Shown piece after piece: positions 60,323 to 64,000 of a DNA stretch of 64,000 nt. Position 1 is the stretch's first letter. Every line of letters starts with the position of its first letter. The notes under the pieces were generated by a model that saw only the letters and a list, made by a program, of their open reading frames with translations, did not search any database and was not told the origin of the DNA. A program made the translations under genes and the position numbers. Origin of the DNA: Candidatus Nanosynbacter sp. HMT-352 (GTDB lineage: Bacteria > Patescibacteriota > Saccharimonadia > Saccharimonadales > Saccharimonadaceae); contig NZ_CP089289.1 in NCBI RefSeq assembly GCF_022819365.1, positions 248,001-312,000 of the forward strand, written 5' to 3'.

Positions 60323-61612
60323 ATGAAGACTACTGTAAAAAAACTATCAGATACTAAAGTTCAATTGACGATTTCTTTGGGCGCTAGCGAATTGGCTGAC
60401 GCAGAGCAGGTTTCCTTGACAAAGTTGGCGCGCGACATCAAAGTTCCAGGTTTCCGCAAAGGAAAAGTTCCCGCAAGCATAGCCGCTAAGCACGTTGATC
60501 CGAATGCACTTCAGGAGCAGATTTTAGAGAATGCTTTGTCAAAGGCAGTAGCTGAGGCATTTCTACAGGAAAAATTGCAAGCTTTGGATCGACCAAGTGT
60601 TGAGGTGAAGAAGTTTGTGCCGGGCGCTGAGTTGGAATTTACGGCTGAAGTTGAAGTTATTCCGCCGGTAAAATTGGGCGATTATAAAAAATTGACAGCG
60701 AAAAAAGAAGTAGCCAAGGTCGAGGATAAAGATGTCGACGAGGTTATTGAGCGAATCCGTAAAAACTATTCTGAAAAATCAGAGGTCAAGCGTGCCGCTA
60801 AGCTCGGCGACGAGGCTGTGATTGACTTTACGGGAAAGAAAGACGGCGTGGCGTTTGACGGCGGTTCGGCTAAGGAATATGGCTTGAAGCTTGGTGAAGG
60901 TCAATTCATTCCTGGATTTGAAGAAGGTGTGATTGGTCATAAGGCTGGTGAAGAGTTCGATTTGAAATTGAAATTCCCAGAGGATTATCACGCTGACAAT
61001 CTGGCGGGTCAAGACGTTGTATTTACTGTGAAGCTTCACAAGGTTAATGAATTGAAATTGCCAGAACTAAATGATGAATTTGCTGCAAAATGTGGTCCAT
61101 TTACAGAGATGAAAGAAGTAAAAGCGGACATCAAGCGTGAACTTACCGCGCAAAAAGAGCGTGAAGCTGATGAGAAATTTAAGGACGCGCTAGTTGGTGA
61201 GTTGACGGAAAAGAGTAAAGCTGCGCTGCCAGAACTTTTGGTTGAGGATCAATTGCGATCAATCGAGCGTGATTTGACTCAGAATTTGATGTATAGCGGA
61301 CTGAGTTTGGATAGTTATTTGAAAACTCAGGGCTTCAAGGATAAAGAAGAGTGGACGAAGAAAGAGGCTCGTCCAGCGGCTGAAAAGCGCGTTAAGGCTG
61401 GCTTGGTGTTGGCTGAATTATCGAAGGAATTGAAGATTGACGCTTCTCGTGATGAAATCCAGAAACAAATTGACTTCTTCAAGCAACAATACGGCAAAGA
61501 TAAGAAAATATTAGAGCAATTTGACAATCCAAACGTCCATCGCGACATTGCCAACCGAATGATTACAGATAAGACCGTTGCTAAATTGGTCGAATTAAAC
61601 ACGAAGAAATAG
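60323..61612 (+). CDS. tig: Trigger factor
   Basis: A 429-residue ribosome-bound chaperone and prolyl isomerase. The N-terminal ribosome-binding loop contains [12 protein letters not shown] (the usual GFRxGKxP signature), a central FKBP domain follows ([30 protein letters not shown]), then the helical C-terminal arms. TATAAT (60309-60314) ends 8 nt before ATG with no ribosome-binding site, suggesting a leaderless mRNA. clpP follows after 7 bp, so the two are co-transcribed, the classic tig-clpP pairing. Confidence 0.96.
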   Translation: MKTTVKKLSDTKVQLTISLGASELADAEQVSLTKLARDIKVPGFRKGKVPASIAAKHVDPNALQEQILENALSKAVAEAFLQEKLQALDRPSVEVKKFVPGAELEFTAEVEVIPPVKLGDYKKLTAKKEVAKVEDKDVDEVIERIRKNYSEKSEVKRAAKLGDEAVIDFTGKKDGVAFDGGSAKEYGLKLGEGQFIPGFEEGVIGHKAGEEFDLKLKFPEDYHADNLAGQDVVFTVKLHKVNELKLPELNDEFAAKCGPFTEMKEVKADIKRELTAQKEREADEKFKDALVGELTEKSKAALPELLVEDQLRSIERDLTQNLMYSGLSLDSYLKTQGFKDKEEWTKKEARPAAEKRVKAGLVLAELSKELKIDASRDEIQKQIDFFKQQYGKDKKILEQFDNPNVHRDIANRMITDKTVAKLVELNTKK

Positions 61613-61619
61613 GGTAAAT

Positions 61620-62213
61620 ATGCCAAAATCATATCTCATTCCAACTGTCGTTGAAAAGTCGGCCGACGGCGAGCGTGCTTTTGATATCTATTCGAGATTG
61701 TTGAATGAGAGGATTATTTTCCTTGGTGAAGACGTTAACGAACATACCGCGAACAGTGTAGTGGCGCAATTACTGCATTTGGCATATGTTGACCCGCAGG
61801 CTGATATATCGCTATATATCAATAGTCCAGGCGGTAGTGTTTATGACGGCATGGCAATTTATGACACGATGAATTTTATTAAGCCCGATGTGGCGACGTA
61901 TGGAATTGGTTTGCAGGCAAGCATGGGGGCGTTTTTACTTAGCTCTGGTGCTAAGGGTAAGAGGTTTTGCTTGCCACATGCCAAGATTATGATTCATCAG
62001 CCGTCTTCTGGAACGCACGGAAAAGTGACCGACATGGAAATTGATATGAAGGAAACTTTGGAAGTTAAGGAGATGCTAGCGAAGATTATGGCGAAAAACA
62101 CCGGTCAGAAGTTGGCTAAGGTCAAGTCTGACATGGAGCGTGACTATTGGATGACGCCAGATGAAGCTGTAAAGTACGGACTGATTGATAAAGTCTTGAC
62201 TAAATTGTCGTAA
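61620..62213 (+). CDS. clpP: ATP-dependent Clp protease proteolytic subunit
   Basis: A 197-residue serine peptidase forming the tetradecameric chamber that works with ClpC. The catalytic Ser is in [14 protein letters not shown], the His in IMIHQPSSG and the Asp in [28 protein letters not shown] and the [17 protein letters not shown] loop are standard. A short AGGG site precedes ATG. It ends with a terminator at 62234-62264. Confidence 0.96.
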   Translation: MPKSYLIPTVVEKSADGERAFDIYSRLLNERIIFLGEDVNEHTANSVVAQLLHLAYVDPQADISLYINSPGGSVYDGMAIYDTMNFIKPDVATYGIGLQASMGAFLLSSGAKGKRFCLPHAKIMIHQPSSGTHGKVTDMEIDMKETLEVKEMLAKIMAKNTGQKLAKVKSDMERDYWMTPDEAVKYGLIDKVLTKLS

Positions 62214-62233
62214 AAATTTGCGTGCTTGTTGTT

Positions 62234-62264
62234 AAAACTACTGGCAATTCTGCTTGTGGTTTTT
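62234..62264 (+). terminator. Terminator after clpP
   Basis: AAAACTAC and GTGGTTTT pair with one wobble around a 14 nt loop, followed by further T. Confidence 0.65.
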
Positions 62265-62304
62265 GGTGGATATTGTCATAATTTGAAGTAAGCGAGGAGG
62301 GTTT

Positions 62305-63243
62305 ATGAGGCAATATTTAGACGCATTGAAATACGTTCGTGATAACGGTATGCAAAAAGGTGATCGTACGGGAACGGGGACGATGGAAATTTTTGGTATA
62401 CAGACGCGATATAATTTGGCGGACGGATTTCCGGCTATGACCACGAAGAAGCTATATTTCAAAAGCGTTGCTCATGAGCTTTTATGGTTTCTTAAGGGTA
62501 CGGGCAATATTGAATATTTGGCGCAAAACGGCATTCATATTTGGGACGAGTGGCCATATAAAAATTACCTAGAAAAAACCGGTCAGGAAATACCAGAAAT
62601 TAACGGCGACGAGTGGCGCGCTGGAATGAAGGAATTTATTGATAAGATTGCGAACGATCACGCGTTTGCTGAAGAATGGGGAAATTTGGGGCCAGTTTAT
62701 GGTGTCCAATGGCGAAAATGGCCGGACGGGAAGGACGGAACTATTGACCAGATTCAGAACGCCATTGACATGATAAAGACAAATCCAGAGTCGCGTCGGA
62801 ATGTCGTGAGTGCGTGGAATGTGGCGGAAATTGATGACATCGTTCAATCTGGCGGGCTGCCTCCGTGCCATACGATGTTTCAATTTAACGTAAGACCTGG
62901 CAAGAACGGCGAGAAGGACAAGCTGGATTTGGCGCTGACTCAGCGCTCGGCGGATATGTTCCTTGGGGTGCCGTTTAATATTGCCAGTTACGCGCTGCTT
63001 TTGTCGATTGTCGCTCAAGTTACCGACAAACAACCCGGCGAGTTTATCCATACCTTAAATAGCGCACATATTTACAATAATCATCGCGCGCAAGTTGACG
63101 AGCAATTATCGAGGAACCCACTAACGCCGCCTAAGTTATGGCTCAACCCAGACATTAAGAATATTGACGATTTCACTATTGATGATATCCGTTTGGAGAA
63201 TTATGAGTGTTATCCAGCGATAAAAGCGCCGATTGCTGTGTAG
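62305..63243 (+). CDS. thyA: Thymidylate synthase
   Basis: A 312-residue ThyA that methylates dUMP to dTMP using methylene-tetrahydrofolate. [11 protein letters not shown] at the N terminus, the folate and substrate region WDEWPYKNY, the catalytic Cys in [12 protein letters not shown] and the ending [19 protein letters not shown] are all family-typical. GAGGAGGG precedes ATG. Dihydrofolate reductase follows nearby on the opposite strand, which would recycle the dihydrofolate made here. Confidence 0.96.
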   Translation: MRQYLDALKYVRDNGMQKGDRTGTGTMEIFGIQTRYNLADGFPAMTTKKLYFKSVAHELLWFLKGTGNIEYLAQNGIHIWDEWPYKNYLEKTGQEIPEINGDEWRAGMKEFIDKIANDHAFAEEWGNLGPVYGVQWRKWPDGKDGTIDQIQNAIDMIKTNPESRRNVVSAWNVAEIDDIVQSGGLPPCHTMFQFNVRPGKNGEKDKLDLALTQRSADMFLGVPFNIASYALLLSIVAQVTDKQPGEFIHTLNSAHIYNNHRAQVDEQLSRNPLTPPKLWLNPDIKNIDDFTIDDIRLENYECYPAIKAPIAV

Positions 63244-63294
63244 TGTGATTCTTGCGGTCAGTGATTTGCGCCCGTCGGTTGAGGTGATCGATGT

Positions 63295-63639
63295 CTATTC
63301 CTCATCAGATTCTTTAGTTGTAAGAATCATATAATTGTCGTTTTCAATACCAGACTGTCGTAGGCCAGTAATCTCTTGATCGGGTAGAATAACACTAAAC
63401 TCTCGAGTAGCGGTATCATATAGTATAGTTGCATACTTTCCCACTGTTCTAGCTACTGTTCTACCTTTTTCGTCTTTTTCTGTCCATTTTTCTACAACAG
63501 GGGCTTTATCTTTGAATATCGCGCCTTCTGCGGTAGGCTTGCCAGATAGTATTATTGTTCTACCCTCTGGTAGGTCCGCAATCGTAGTGCCTTTTATACG
63601 TTCAATGGCTGTAGCTCGTATTGTAAATCGTTCGTCCAT
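63295..63639 (-). CDS. Hypothetical small soluble protein
   Basis: A 114-residue protein of mixed beta/alpha prediction with no membrane segment, no Cys and an acidic C terminus (TTKESDEE). I recognise no family. A plausible -10 TATAGT lies just upstream on the minus strand, close to ATG 63639, again hinting at a leaderless start. It lies between thyA and folA and is transcribed in the same direction as folA. Confidence 0.5.
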   Translation of the reverse strand: MDERFTIRATAIERIKGTTIADLPEGRTIILSGKPTAEGAIFKDKAPVVEKWTEKDEKGRTVARTVGKYATILYDTATREFSVILPDQEITGLRQSGIENDNYMILTTKESDEE

Positions 63640-63685
63640 ACCCTATACTATACCACGAATACCAAATACTGTCAACTTAAGAAGG

Positions 63686-64000
63686 CTATTTTCTTTTATA
63701 CGTCGCAAAATCAAAATCGTAACTATTTTCATTATCTGCCGAATGATGTACGCGACCTACTTCCTCCCATATGTTCATATTTATCTCTGGGAAAAAAGTG
63801 TCAGCATCGGGAAACTCGGCGTCAATTTCTGTGGCGTAAATAGTGTCAATTTCTGGAATGTCTAGCGCGTCTTTATAAACTTGTGAGCCGCCAATAATAA
63901 AAGTCGGATATCGCGATAAAGCCAGGGCGCTTCGTAAATTCATAGCCGTAAGAACTTTTTTAACACCAGTCGGCTTGGATGAAATGACAATATTTTCTCT
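63686..64000 (-). CDS. folA: Dihydrofolate reductase, C-terminal part (partial at window edge)
   Basis: The frame runs off the right edge, leaving 104 codons of coding sequence plus the stop. RENIVISSKPTG and FIIGGSQVYKDAL match the DHFR NADPH-binding and GGxxVY motifs, and the C terminus has the typical beta-hairpin. The missing part would hold the N-terminal folate-binding residues. An internal ATG at 63943 is not the real start. Together with thyA it completes the thymidylate cycle. Confidence 0.9.
   Translation of the reverse strand, partial: RENIVISSKPTGVKKVLTAMNLRSALALSRYPTFIIGGSQVYKDALDIPEIDTIYATEIDAEFPDADTFFPEINMNIWEEVGRVHHSADNENSYDFDFATYKRK

Noticed and set aside
1-64000. CRISPR arrays, insertion sequences with transposases, integrases or a replication origin
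   Set aside because: No spaced identical repeats, no transposase or tyrosine/serine recombinase gene and no DnaA-box cluster were seen in the window.
1-64000. TGA recoded as glycine, as in some CPR lineages
   Set aside because: Several conserved genes end at TGA at the expected length (gatA, dnaE), and no conserved gene needs read-through of TGA.

Overview
The window looks like chromosome from a small, host-associated Patescibacteria/CPR bacterium, most likely Candidatus Saccharibacteria (TM7). This is inference from gene content and style, not from a marker-gene search. Supporting points are dense single-copy housekeeping genes with start/stop overlaps, low-to-medium GC, a fused RNase HII-YraN protein, a GatCAB operon carrying an extra membrane-anchored gene, a pilus ATPase, membrane-tethered nuclease and protease candidates, and many orphan genes. 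TGA is used as a normal stop codon.

Layout. 0-4.5 kb: split transketolase, class II aldolase, PfkB kinase, orphan, LOG hydrolase. 4.6-13.2 kb: membrane orphans, uvrB, gatCA-x-gatB, galU. 13.2-23.6 kb: dnaE, a SpoU methyltransferase, pilB, an acidic orphan, malic enzyme, rplS. 23.6-30 kb: rnhB-yraN, a foreign cassette, an orphan, pepN, an exported HNH nuclease, a GNAT. 30-45 kb: nusA, clpC, HExxH protein, radA, PIN-TRAM, PBP1, tyrS, HAD, recG, rsmD. 45-54 kb: yetF-like, GH13 glucosidase, a CsoR-DUF4396 operon, three tRNAs, slipin, rarA, typA. 54-58 kb: three tRNAs, two related foreign cassettes and an FAD oxidase. 58-64 kb: hisS behind an apparent histidine attenuator, tig, clpP, thyA and the tail of folA.

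Two transcription styles stand out. Most first genes of native operons look leaderless: a TATAAT-like -10 box lies exactly 6 nt (sometimes 7-8) before ATG or GTG, in about 20 cases. Against this background are five short cassettes (I-V) with C/G-ending codons unlike their neighbours, a near-consensus promoter with 17 bp spacing, a transcribed leader, a strong ribosome-binding site and one small gene each. All five lie tail-to-tail against the 3' end of a housekeeping gene or tRNA gene.

Cassettes III, IV and V share a structured leader of about 190-205 nt in which differing bases keep the helices paired. Cassette III also carries a full-consensus type III hammerhead ribozyme in its 3' region and is flanked by a 96 bp direct duplication of the yraN 3' end. 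These cassettes, the ribozyme and the histidine leader peptide are the strongest candidates for undescribed biology here. All calls come from reading the sequence and family knowledge; no database search was run.
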